17,314 nucleotides of DNA from Candidatus Hydrogenedentota bacterium (GCA_003557825.1 PWNM01000467.1:1-17314); one strand, 5' to 3'; positions 7,600 to 15,861 are shown, counted from the stretch's first letter. Notes: generated from the letters alone by a model not told the origin. Translations and numbers: made by a program.

Positions 7600-8761
7600 T
7601 ACAAATCAACCGACTACCGGAATGACCAAACGAGGGTTTCTCAAAACGTGCGCCGTCGGGGCCGGAGCGCTGTGTCTGGGCCGAGAGGCCGGCGGAGCCA
7701 CCACTCCTACGGGTCCTGGCCCCGCTCAAATCGCCCAAAGGGGTCTGATTGGCATGGCCCCGTCCCCATGGTACAGCGCCCTCGACAACGACCGCATCCG
7801 GTGCGAGCTTTGTCCCCGCTTGTGTGAGCTGGACGAAGGCCGACGGGGACCTTGCCGGGTCCGAGGCAATCGCAACGGTCAATGCTTCACATTGGTTTAC
7901 GGCAATCCGGCATTGGTTCAGATGGATCCCATTGAACGAAAGCCTTTCTTCCATATGTTGCCCGGGACGCGCTCCTTGTCCGTATCAACCGCGGGGTGCA
8001 ACCTTTCGTGCATGTTCTGCGAGGTGTGGGACATGGCCTTGGTCACGCCCGAGGACGTGCACGCCTACGACTTATCTCCGGAGGATATTATCGCCCAGGC
8101 CCGAGAAGCGGGCGCCGATTCCGTGTCGTATGCCTTCGGCGAGCCGGTGGTGTTCATCGAGTACGCCATGGCCATCGGAGCCCTGGCGAAGGAAGCCGGC
8201 CTGCGAAGCGTGGTGCATACAGCCGGGTACATTCAACCGAAGCCCCTTGATGCGTTATGCGAATTGGTGGATGCGGCCAACATCGACTTGAAGGGGTTCG
8301 ATCCGGATTTCTACCGCGAAGTCTGCGGCGGTGAACTGGACCCCGTGCTTGACACGCTGAAGCGCCTGAAAAAAGCCGGGATCCACATCGAACTAACCAA
8401 CCTGATTATCCCCACGTTGAACGATGATATGGATGACATCCGGGCCATGTGCGCCTGGATCAAAGACGAGTTGGGCCCCGGTACGCCGATTCATTTCTCC
8501 CGGTTCTACCCGCTCTACCAACTGGCCAATCTACCGCCGACGCCGGTGTCCACCCTCGACGAAGCCCGCGAAACCGCCTTTGAGGCCGGCCTTGAATACG
8601 TATACATCGCCAACGTGACCGGCCACGAAGGCGAAAACACGGCTTGCCCGGCCTGCAACGAATCCATCATTAAGCGGCTGGGATTTGTGGTCGAAGAGGT
8701 CCACCTGTCGGGAGGCTCATGTAGCCATTGCGGACACGAGATCCCCGGTATTTGGGCGTGA
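7592..8761 (+). CDS. amrS: AmrS-type radical SAM enzyme (AmmeMemoRadiSam family) with Tat-like leader
   Basis: 389 residues. The radical SAM cluster motif is CNLSCMFC at 136-143 (C136, C140, C143). An upstream Cys set at C71, C74, C78 and C88 (CELCPRLCEL...GPC) and a C-terminal set C352, C355, C377 and C380, ending in HEIPGIWA, match the AmrS subfamily, which resembles pyruvate-formate-lyase activases. AFGEPVVFIEY at 181-191 corresponds to the glycine-rich SAM-binding strand. The reaction of AmrS is not settled; it usually occurs with AMMECR1/AmrA and Memo/AmrB, neither of which is in this window. The first ~36 residues are extra: TKRGFLK at 12-18, hydrophobic AVGAGALCLG, then AGGA, a Tat-like signal with Lys for the first Arg. 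The gene overlaps the membrane SpeE-like gene by 8 nt and ends 6 nt from the convergent tilS. Family call firm; location inferred. Confidence 0.87.
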   Translation: MADTNQPTTGMTKRGFLKTCAVGAGALCLGREAGGATTPTGPGPAQIAQRGLIGMAPSPWYSALDNDRIRCELCPRLCELDEGRRGPCRVRGNRNGQCFTLVYGNPALVQMDPIERKPFFHMLPGTRSLSVSTAGCNLSCMFCEVWDMALVTPEDVHAYDLSPEDIIAQAREAGADSVSYAFGEPVVFIEYAMAIGALAKEAGLRSVVHTAGYIQPKPLDALCELVDAANIDLKGFDPDFYREVCGGELDPVLDTLKRLKKAGIHIELTNLIIPTLNDDMDDIRAMCAWIKDELGPGTPIHFSRFYPLYQLANLPPTPVSTLDEARETAFEAGLEYVYIANVTGHEGENTACPACNESIIKRLGFVVEEVHLSGGSCSHCGHEIPGIWA

Positions 8762-8767
8762 GTGCTG

Positions 8768-10177
8768 CTATTCGCCAATCTCCTTAGCGTCCTCAATGGT
8801 GACTTCGAGCCACCGGCGGGTATCGGCCGTTACGGCGGCATCGGCGGCCATGGCGCGGCCGATAACCCATAGAATGCGGCTCCGGTCGACAAGCAATAAC
8901 TGCCTGTGGCGGGTGCTGTGGGGTAGTCCCAAGTCGATGAAATAGTCTTTGAGTTTCCGGCGGCCGGTCATGCCCAACGGTTTGAACCGGTCGCCCGGTT
9001 GTCTATGGCGTATAGCAAGAGGACCGTCTATCCGGTGGGCATCAAACACCTGTCGGGTGGGCGAGCAATAGACGGACAGCGGTTCAGGCGGCGGGGTATC
9101 GCAATAGCGAATCCGGATGATCCGTCCGAATGCCTTCGTTATGCCAGGCATGGCCAGCGGGATGGCCAGCATGTCCTCGGCAGTGCTGGGCTCCACAACC
9201 TCCGTCCGTTCCCGCGCATTGCGCAGGGCCAGTCCATCACCCAAATCACAGACCTGCCCCGTCGGACCATGGCAAATGAAGGCAATTCCTGCCTCAACAC
9301 GATCAAAGTCCGGCGAAGCCCCATGTTCCCAGGTAAAGAACCGCAGGGCCCGCCGCTGCAAGGCCCGCGGTCCCTCGCGGAAATTGTCTCGAATCAGGTG
9401 ACCGTCGGCATCCATGCACCGCTCCAAAAAACGCTGCGCCTGCTCGGCCATAAAGTCGTGCTCATCCCGCAAGAGCGACGCCGTTCGATACAGGGCTTCC
9501 GTCAAGCGGGGGTTATATTCGGCGCTCAGTTGGGGTATCAATTCGTGGCGGATACGATTGCGCAGGTAGACCGGATCGCGGTTGGTTACATCTGTACGAT
9601 AGGGCAGCTTGCATTCATGGAGCCACACCTCAATGGCTTCCCGGGAACATGCGATAAGGGGCCGTACGATACGGACGTTTCCGGCGGCTGTCGCGACAAG
9701 CCGCACCGGTGGAATCCCCGCCAACCCCTCGGGAGACGCGCCTCGCAGCAGCCGCAACAGGACGGTCTCGGCCACGTCGTCGCGGTGATGGCCCGTGGCG
9801 ATCACGCTATACGATTCCTCTACGGCGATTCGCGACAGAAAGGCATATCGTTGTTCGCGGGCGTAGGTTTCGAATGAAAGGCCCGATGCCGCGGCCTCGT
9901 CGGCGACCGGCTGGGAAACGACATAGAAGGGGATGCCCAGATCGGCGGCCAGATGCTTGACGAACTCGGCGTCTTCGGCGCTTGCGCCTTCCCGGGTCTG
10001 GTGGTCAAAATGGGCGATGGCGAAGGGGATATCCAACGCAGCCAAGACATGAGCGAGACAAACGGAATCGGCCCCGCCCGACACCGCCGCCAAGATACGC
10101 TCGTTTTCGTCGAGCATATCCCAACGGCGGAGGGTTGCCCGGACCTCGTCCAGCAACCTGTCGACGGGTTCATTCAT
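8768..10177 (-). CDS. tilS: tRNA(Ile)-lysidine synthase
   Basis: 469 residues. TilS uses ATP and lysine to convert the wobble C34 of the CAU-anticodon tRNA-Ile to lysidine, changing its codon reading from AUG to AUA; it is cytosolic and normally essential. The PP-loop SGGADS is at 33-38, followed by AHFDHQTRE (55-63), TGHHRDDVAETVLLRLLRG (128-146) and NRIRHELIPQL (207-217). The C-terminal TilS domain is recognisable from GDRFKPLGM...RKLKDYFID (395-415) and ILWVIG (435-440). Length fits a full N- plus C-domain enzyme. It starts 12 nt after the stop of the beta-helix gene. An AGGAG at 10193-10197, just upstream of that stop, is 15 nt from the ATG, a long spacer that suggests coupled or weak initiation. 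Its 3' end faces amrS with only 6 nt between the stops. Confidence 0.96.
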   Translation of the reverse strand: MNEPVDRLLDEVRATLRRWDMLDENERILAAVSGGADSVCLAHVLAALDIPFAIAHFDHQTREGASAEDAEFVKHLAADLGIPFYVVSQPVADEAAASGLSFETYAREQRYAFLSRIAVEESYSVIATGHHRDDVAETVLLRLLRGASPEGLAGIPPVRLVATAAGNVRIVRPLIACSREAIEVWLHECKLPYRTDVTNRDPVYLRNRIRHELIPQLSAEYNPRLTEALYRTASLLRDEHDFMAEQAQRFLERCMDADGHLIRDNFREGPRALQRRALRFFTWEHGASPDFDRVEAGIAFICHGPTGQVCDLGDGLALRNARERTEVVEPSTAEDMLAIPLAMPGITKAFGRIIRIRYCDTPPPEPLSVYCSPTRQVFDAHRIDGPLAIRHRQPGDRFKPLGMTGRRKLKDYFIDLGLPHSTRHRQLLLVDRSRILWVIGRAMAADAAVTADTRRWLEVTIEDAKEIGE

Positions 10178-10189
10178 CGCAACGCGGCG

Positions 10190-11527
10190 CTACTCCTGCG
10201 CCGGTTCTTGAAACGGTTGGTTGTCGGCGATGATGGCCCGACCATCGGTGTGGTCGACAATTCGTACGCCGTGCAAGCCATTGTTGCCACGGACGATGGC
10301 ATTGGCCACATTGGGTCCGAGCTCGATATGCACCCGTTCCTCGGGCCGGTTGGGCAACGTCGTGAAAGAACAGTTGTTCAGTTGAATGCGGCCCGATTCG
10401 ACCCTAATTAGCGGCTTGTCGGGGATGTCTTCGATCCAGTCCGCGAAATAGCAGTCGCTGAACGAAATATACCCTGTACCGGCGATATCGGCGATCCGCG
10501 CCGCCGGTCCCCAAAAACTGGCATTGACAAAGCGGACGTTGCCCTCGCGGTTGGTGTCTTTGACCCGAATTTGCGTGGGGTCTTCTCCATCAAACGACAC
10601 AAACTGGCCGCCTGTGATCAGCCAGCCCATGGGCTGAATAGCATCCACTTGCACCGCCGTATGGGTCGCGTCGGCTCCACATCCGGTCATATGGCCGTTG
10701 GATGCGCCGTATTCGGTTTCGATGAAGCGGTAGCCGATGTTGGCCGGGAAAACAAAGCAATTGGTCACGTAGGACCAGTCCGTGCGGCCGAAGATGAAGG
10801 CTTCCAGATTCTCGAACATGTACTTAAAGACGGGATCCCAGTCGCCGTTGGTTGCCGGATCGGACCACCAGTGACAATGGAACTGCACGTTGTCGATGCG
10901 CCCAATGTCCGTGCAAAAATCGACGAAAATGCCTCGGCGCAATACCGTACCCACCACGCTTCGGATACGGTGCCGTACGGTGTTCAGGGGAAGGCCCTCG
11001 ATGCGACTCGGTCCGGTCTTGATGCCCTGGTAACTGTTGATAAAGGTTACATTTTCGACGGTGCAATCGTTGCCGTTCATGTATATCGTCCACGAATAGG
11101 GGCGAATGTCGTCCGTCGTCTGTTCGGGGTAATAGATGGTCAATCCCTGTATCGTGGTGGCGTCATACATCTCGAACAGGGCGGGCCCGTCTTCGTCGTC
11201 GCGGCCGACCGTGGCAAAAATAACGGTCCCTTTGAGCGGGCGAATCGATGCGGGACTCACATTCACGCCGCGCAGGGCCACACTGTCCCGGATGTGAATG
11301 GATTGGGTGATTCGGAAATGACCGGCAGGAATCTCGACGATGCCGCCCGTTTCGGCAACTTTATCGATGGCGTTTTGAAACGCCTCGCTGCAATCCGTTT
11401 CCCCATCGCCCACGGCTCCAAAATCCAGCACATTGACCACGCCCGGTATTGATTCCGCCGCAGCCGGCGCGCCCAGCATCCAGCCCAACGCTGCTACCAT
11501 CATCATCGCTATACTCTCCCATCGCAT
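10190..11527 (-). CDS. Exported pectate-lyase-3-like right-handed beta-helix protein
   Basis: 445 residues. A signal peptide spans ~1-24 (hydrophobic MMMVAALGWMLGAPAAA). The mature protein opens with VVNVLDFGAVGDGETD (30-45), the entry motif of the pectate lyase superfamily 3 (PF12708-like) beta-helix fold. Short repeating strands with Asn and Gly turns follow (for example CTVENVTFINSYQGI, GYISFSDCYF, GRIQLNNCSF), as in parallel beta-helices. Such proteins include pectinases, alginate lyase relatives and phage-type tail spikes; I see no residues that fix a reaction. GGGAG 8 nt before ATG 11527 supports the start. It lies 97 nt downstream of the GT83 gene and 12 nt upstream of tilS, all on the minus strand. 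Likely a periplasmic or extracellular polysaccharide-binding or cleaving protein. The fold call is confident; the enzyme activity is not. Confidence 0.86.
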   Translation of the reverse strand: MRWESIAMMMVAALGWMLGAPAAAESIPGVVNVLDFGAVGDGETDCSEAFQNAIDKVAETGGIVEIPAGHFRITQSIHIRDSVALRGVNVSPASIRPLKGTVIFATVGRDDEDGPALFEMYDATTIQGLTIYYPEQTTDDIRPYSWTIYMNGNDCTVENVTFINSYQGIKTGPSRIEGLPLNTVRHRIRSVVGTVLRRGIFVDFCTDIGRIDNVQFHCHWWSDPATNGDWDPVFKYMFENLEAFIFGRTDWSYVTNCFVFPANIGYRFIETEYGASNGHMTGCGADATHTAVQVDAIQPMGWLITGGQFVSFDGEDPTQIRVKDTNREGNVRFVNASFWGPAARIADIAGTGYISFSDCYFADWIEDIPDKPLIRVESGRIQLNNCSFTTLPNRPEERVHIELGPNVANAIVRGNNGLHGVRIVDHTDGRAIIADNQPFQEPAQE

Positions 11528-11624
11528 GTCATGTTCTCCCGTTATGCCGAAAAGCTTGCTCCGGCTCCTCCATCATCTCATCCGCGTTATCGCACAGACA
11601 ACCACGCGGAACACTGCCTTTCGA

Positions 11625-13508
11625 TTATGGCCCCTTTGCATCTGCAATAGCCAACTCTTCGGGTAAAGGCTGGCTGCCCACAATGACCCAGTCGCGTCGG
11701 GTGACGGGACCGTAGACAATCGGGAAGGTCTCCTCCGTCGGGTCAAACGCAAGCAGCCCCTTGCGGATGATGTAGTAATAGGGGTCATCGCCCTGGAGCT
11801 GTTCCAGTACGCGATCGCCGTCATACTCCATGGGAATCTCGCGGCCCGTGTAAAAGGCGAGAGGCGGCACAGGAAAGGGTTGGCGTGGGTCATCGGCCCG
11901 GGGAGAGATGGTCAATGGATAACCGGCGTCGAGCAGGCCACGGGAAACAACCCCGAGCGACCGAGGCGAATGGTAGCGCGTGAAATAGTGGGCCCGCCCC
12001 AGAAAGATGATCAACATGGCCATGAAGGCCAGCACGAAAATGCCCGCGCCGTGACGGTCGGGTCGTTTGCGCCAAGCCACGGCAACACCGACGGCCACCA
12101 ACGCCAGGATGGTCAACTGTACGGCGAGCACCGGATGGCGTTCGTCGATGATGTAATGAACGGCCGCTCCAACCGCGGCGATGGGCAACAGGATCCACAG
12201 CGCGGTCCGCCAGATGCGGGCGTAGCTATTGATCCAGCTCGGGTTGTCGGCTTTGCCCAGGTCGGCCAGATGAAACCCCGTCGGGATGAGTAACAGCGGA
12301 AAGGCAGGAATGATGTACTGGAATTCCTTTCCGGCGATTAGCGAAAACAGCAAGACGCTTCCCCAACCCGTCAGCAGCATGAACCGATATACCGGCGGGC
12401 GGCGGTTCCATTCGGTCCGTGATGCCTGAAAAGGTAACAGAAGCCCCCAGGGGGCCAGGATGCCGAGTAGGCCCAGAACATAGTAATAGGGCGGACCGCT
12501 GTTGATCCGCGACGCTGTGTAGGTACGCTCGATGACCTGGTTGTCGAGTACGTCAGCAACGTACTCCCACCCCATGCGGTGCAAAACCATTAGGCCCCAG
12601 GGCGCGGCGATGACAACCCCCACGAGCAGAACCGCCCCTGCGTAGCCGAGTATCCGACCGCGCATGCCTGGCCCGGCTCCTGACCACGCCAACCACCCCC
12701 AGACGCCCACAAAAAGGAGCATGGCCAGGGTATGCCAATACTCGGAAACGGTGAAGATGGCTTCAACCAACGCAAGGACCGTCGGGCCGCCGCTGCGTAA
12801 GGCCAACAGGCCCAATCCGACTAAGGCCCATACGACCAGGTGAATGCCAAAAAGCGCCGCTGTCCATATCCCCCCTGTGCGGAGGGCTGGACCGGGATTC
12901 GGGTTGTCCAGGATCAACAACGCCAGCACCGCTGCGCCCAGGAACAGGAACGCAGGCGGCCCCTTCAACAGCAACGCCGCACCGAAGGCGACCCCACCGC
13001 CGATGAGCATCGCCCAGCGTCGACGGGGGTCATCCGAACGGGTCGCCCGCCACAAAGCCCAAATGGTCAACAAAACGACCAGGGCCAGGGGGATGTCCAG
13101 GTTGGACCACCGCATGCGTTCGAGGGCATACGGCGCGGTTAGATAGGCCAGAGCGGTCCATCGCGCGGGCGTTTCGCCCATTTCCCGCCGCAAAAGCAGG
13201 TACAACAGCAAAACGGTGATTGCCCCGGCCAAGGCGGTCGGGATACGAGCGGTCCATTCATTGATGTATCCCGTGAAGGTATAAACGCCGGCCGTGACCC
13301 AATAGAGCAGCGGCGGTTTGACGAGATAGGGGACGTCATTGATGGTGGGAATGACGTAATCGCCGGAACGGACCATTTCGGCGGGAGGCGTGGCCCGTTG
13401 GGCCTCATTGTCCGTATGAATGTCCATGCGGCCCAGCTCGAAAAAGATGGCGAATGACGTTACCGCAACAAGCAGGAAAAAAAAGTGCGTAGGTTTCATG
13501 GGCATCAT
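11625..13508 (-). CDS. ArnT-like (GT83/PMT_2) membrane glycosyltransferase
   Basis: About 627 residues from the chosen start. The family signature is in the first periplasmic loop: after a first membrane helix (~9-24) comes DIHTDNEAQRA (29-39) with acidic D33 and E35, then VPYLVKPPLLYW (59-70). ArnT/PMT_2 enzymes have the same arrangement and transfer a sugar from a polyprenyl-phosphate donor to lipid A, glycans or proteins. Some 10-12 further hydrophobic helices and a soluble C-terminal domain of ~110 residues follow. The frame is open to a GTG at 13547, but that codon lies in a strong hairpin (13544-13573), so ATG 13508 or ATG 13499 is more likely; neither has a strong Shine-Dalgarno. It follows the unknown exported protein by 84 nt. 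Acceptor and donor sugar are unknown. Likely role: envelope glycan or lipid modification. Confidence 0.85.
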   Translation of the reverse strand: MMPMKPTHFFFLLVAVTSFAIFFELGRMDIHTDNEAQRATPPAEMVRSGDYVIPTINDVPYLVKPPLLYWVTAGVYTFTGYINEWTARIPTALAGAITVLLLYLLLRREMGETPARWTALAYLTAPYALERMRWSNLDIPLALVVLLTIWALWRATRSDDPRRRWAMLIGGGVAFGAALLLKGPPAFLFLGAAVLALLILDNPNPGPALRTGGIWTAALFGIHLVVWALVGLGLLALRSGGPTVLALVEAIFTVSEYWHTLAMLLFVGVWGWLAWSGAGPGMRGRILGYAGAVLLVGVVIAAPWGLMVLHRMGWEYVADVLDNQVIERTYTASRINSGPPYYYVLGLLGILAPWGLLLPFQASRTEWNRRPPVYRFMLLTGWGSVLLFSLIAGKEFQYIIPAFPLLLIPTGFHLADLGKADNPSWINSYARIWRTALWILLPIAAVGAAVHYIIDERHPVLAVQLTILALVAVGVAVAWRKRPDRHGAGIFVLAFMAMLIIFLGRAHYFTRYHSPRSLGVVSRGLLDAGYPLTISPRADDPRQPFPVPPLAFYTGREIPMEYDGDRVLEQLQGDDPYYYIIRKGLLAFDPTEETFPIVYGPVTRRDWVIVGSQPLPEELAIADAKGP

Positions 13509-13543
13509 ATACGGCTGCTCATGCTCCGAGACAGGGATAGACG

Positions 13544-13573
13544 CCACGCGCCGGAGCTTCTTCCGGCGCGTGG
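13544..13573 (-). terminator. Strong GC-rich hairpin between exported-protein gene and GT83 gene
   Basis: Two perfect 12-nt arms (13544-13555 and 13562-13573, CCACGCGCCGGA against TCCGGCGCGTGG) enclose a 6-nt loop. It lies 19 nt after the stop of the exported-protein gene and 35 nt before the GT83 start on the minus strand. No uridine run follows the stem, so it is not a textbook intrinsic terminator. It may cause partial termination, protect the 3' end of the upstream transcript, or separate expression of the two genes. Confidence 0.6.
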
Positions 13574-13592
13574 GATACTTGTTGAGGTCCGA

Positions 13593-14270
13593 TTACCGAT
13601 TGCGCAGGAAATTGCCTCGGCCTTCGGCGCGCATGTTGTTCACATTGGCCCGTTGACCGATATACCGTTCCTGGGCGCGTCGAACCGGGTTCGTTTCTTC
13701 CCATTCCTTCACCGGTTTCCATTGATGAACCGGCGTGGTCCGGTCAAGCCCCTTCTGACCGCCGTAAATAACGACGGCATTCTCGAAGGCGGTGCGATTC
13801 ACCGACAGGGCTTGATGGGATTGGGTGATGAACTCAGGTCGAAGCGAGGCGGACCCCCGCAACAACCCGGTAACATACATGGCCGTGACGGCATCGGCTA
13901 CATTCCGCAACAGCATGTCCTGTTCAATGAATTCATGCACCTTGCCGGTCTCGCGGTAATCCGTGTGAATATGCAACGATCCCGACATGCCGCGCCACAG
14001 GCTTCGGTTAAATTCGGTTAGTCCCACGCGAAACCCCTGGGCCGCATAGACCGTCCCAAACAAGGGATAGTCTTCGTTGCCAGCGCGCAAGGCCGTTACC
14101 GTGTGATACGCGGTTGCTTTAATACCCCGCCATAGCCATTTGTATGGTCGTAGCGCCGGTTCCTCGGGGTTCCCGAAGGGCCCCCGGTATGCCGGTTCTA
14201 CGCCATAGGCCGTCCCCGCAATCAGGAGAGCGACGATCGTACACGTCGCGATTTGCATCATCCGTTTCAT
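13593..14270 (-). CDS. Exported protein of unknown function
   Basis: 225 residues from ATG 14270. Residues 1-23 make a good Sec signal peptide (KRMM, hydrophobic IATCTIVALLIAG, cleavage TAYG). The mature protein contains GPFGNPEEPALRPYKWLWRG at 30-49, and its YKWLWRGIK (43-51) is echoed by NRSLWRGMS at 88-96, suggesting a short internal repeat. The C-terminal ~40 residues are very basic (VRRAQERYIGQRANVNNMRAEGRGNFLRNR region). No catalytic motif is apparent and I do not recognise the family; a loose resemblance to small exported proteins of exosortase-type genomes is too weak to claim. The frame could begin at 14369, but that start overlaps the MFS gene and would bury the signal peptide. No strong Shine-Dalgarno is seen. 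It sits 73 nt after the MFS gene and 84 nt before the GT83 gene, so an envelope role is plausible. Confidence 0.72.
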   Translation of the reverse strand: MKRMMQIATCTIVALLIAGTAYGVEPAYRGPFGNPEEPALRPYKWLWRGIKATAYHTVTALRAGNEDYPLFGTVYAAQGFRVGLTEFNRSLWRGMSGSLHIHTDYRETGKVHEFIEQDMLLRNVADAVTAMYVTGLLRGSASLRPEFITQSHQALSVNRTAFENAVVIYGGQKGLDRTTPVHQWKPVKEWEETNPVRRAQERYIGQRANVNNMRAEGRGNFLRNR

Positions 14271-14343
14271 CGTAGGCCCATCCAATCCGTGTTGTGATCC
14301 CGTTTCCCCGGACAGCCTCCCCGGCCATCCTGTCACTATCATT

Positions 14344-15861
14344 TTAGCCCATTTTGTCCAGAGATCCAACTTCCGGTTCTTGAGTCCGCCGCAGGGTCGG
14401 CAAATAGGCGAAGGGGAAAACTATAATTTGGCGCATCCCGGCGATGGTAGAGACCTGTCGCACCATCCGCTGCACCTCGCCCAGGAAAGCCTGTCGGATG
14501 ACCTGATTCTGCACCTCCCCCTCCTCGCGAACCGCCAGAAGACGGTGAACACTATAGATGCCTAGCACAAATGCTATGATAAAAATGAAATCAAGTCCAC
14601 GAAAATCCAGCGTCGGTAGTTCCATTAACACATCCCCCGATTCCCACAGAAGCGAACTCAAGGTCATGCGGACCTGATAGGGCTCGAACCAGTCGGCGGC
14701 GAGTCCGGCCAATAAAGGAGACACCGTAGCGGCAATTCCCGATATAAGGGCGTTGACGGCCAGATAAGCCGTTCCTTTTCCGTAGGGCGCCGTCTTCAGC
14801 GCAAGGTTGCCCGCACACAACGCCACTCCGGCGGTCGTAATCCCGGCCAACACATGGATAGCCGCCAGTATGGGGATGGTCAGCATATACCGCTCGGGCA
14901 TAGTGGTGAATGGCCACAGCAGAAACGTCAGGAAAAACACAGGAACGCAGAGCATAAGCACCGATTTGTTGCTGAACCGATCAGCCAACCGTCCCCAGAC
15001 GCCAAAAAACAGCACATTGACGATTTGACTAAATACAGATAAGGTAAGAACCCATGTCATGTTCATGCCAAGATAGGAAATCAGATAGACCGCAAAAAAA
15101 GGAGCGGCAAAGTTCACCGCAAAGCTCCAAGCCCCCAGGAAAATAAGCAGGTTTCGAAAAGGCACGTCACGGAAAGGTTCAAGCAGCATGCGAACTATCG
15201 AGCGGCTGTCCTCTGTGGGCATAACCGGCTCCGGCGTCCGGGCCAAAAAGAACATGGCAATTAGGCCAAAAACCGCCCCGACGATAAAGAGAATCGTATA
15301 GGCCTGTTCCGGCGGACCCACCCGCTCCGTATACTGATCGATGCCAACCCCCGCGAGAAAACTGATCCCAGCTCCCACCGCGGTGGCCACCGCTAAACGA
15401 CGGCTAAAAAAGGCGTTCATGCGATCCACGGGAATGAGGTCACGAATCCACGAATTATAGGCACAGCCCGCCACGGCTCCCACGGCGAAAAAGAGGCTCA
15501 GGAATCCCAAGAAAGCCGGTATCCGGTACGCGCTGGGGATGATCCAGGGAGTCAGCCCGATTCCAATGAGCCCCAATCGGCTAAGAAAAACGGCGACCAC
15601 CGTTAACGCCTTGCGTAACCGGACCCATTCGACCAGGAAAATAGCAGGAATCTGGATGATCTGCGCTATGGGGCCAATCGCGGCCATTACGCCTATAGTT
15701 TTGTTCGACGCGCCCAGATGCAGGGCGAATGCCACCAAAAAAGGCCCTAAAGTTAACACCAGCATAATTTGGGCGAATACGCTATCGTACAGCAAGCATC
15801 GCAAACCCTTGTCGATGTCTGCATCATCGAGATGCGCCTTCGGGCGGGCCCAGGAGATCAT
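14344..15861 (-). CDS. Major facilitator superfamily transporter
   Basis: 505 residues with about 12 hydrophobic helices, six on each side of a central cytoplasmic loop (~207-235). Between helices 4 and 5 the motif YNSWIRDLIPVDRMNAFFSRR (135-155) matches the WxxDLxP...RxxxFxxR signature of a sugar- or nutrient-type MFS subgroup common beside glycoside hydrolase genes. An arginine/lysine loop between helices 2 and 3 (VEWVRLRKAL, 77-86) corresponds to MFS motif A in degenerate form. A ~45-residue soluble tail ends the protein. An AAAGGA about 11 nt before ATG 15861 serves as a weak ribosome site. It is probably the first gene of the minus-strand block that continues into the exported-protein gene, with 170 nt separating it from gpsA. 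The substrate cannot be read from sequence; sugars or glycan fragments fit the neighbours. Confidence 0.9.
   Translation of the reverse strand: MISWARPKAHLDDADIDKGLRCLLYDSVFAQIMLVLTLGPFLVAFALHLGASNKTIGVMAAIGPIAQIIQIPAIFLVEWVRLRKALTVVAVFLSRLGLIGIGLTPWIIPSAYRIPAFLGFLSLFFAVGAVAGCAYNSWIRDLIPVDRMNAFFSRRLAVATAVGAGISFLAGVGIDQYTERVGPPEQAYTILFIVGAVFGLIAMFFLARTPEPVMPTEDSRSIVRMLLEPFRDVPFRNLLIFLGAWSFAVNFAAPFFAVYLISYLGMNMTWVLTLSVFSQIVNVLFFGVWGRLADRFSNKSVLMLCVPVFFLTFLLWPFTTMPERYMLTIPILAAIHVLAGITTAGVALCAGNLALKTAPYGKGTAYLAVNALISGIAATVSPLLAGLAADWFEPYQVRMTLSSLLWESGDVLMELPTLDFRGLDFIFIIAFVLGIYSVHRLLAVREEGEVQNQVIRQAFLGEVQRMVRQVSTIAGMRQIIVFPFAYLPTLRRTQEPEVGSLDKMG

Noticed and set aside
8999..9877. 292-codon plus-strand frame
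   Set aside because: It is antisense to tilS, whose motifs run along its full length.
10571..11452. 293-codon plus-strand frame
   Set aside because: It is antisense to the beta-helix protein gene; no domain or ribosome site was seen.
11581..11610. Inverted repeat TCCGCGT/ACGCGGA after the GT83 gene as a terminator
   Set aside because: A 7-bp stem with a 16-nt loop and no U-run is too weak to call.
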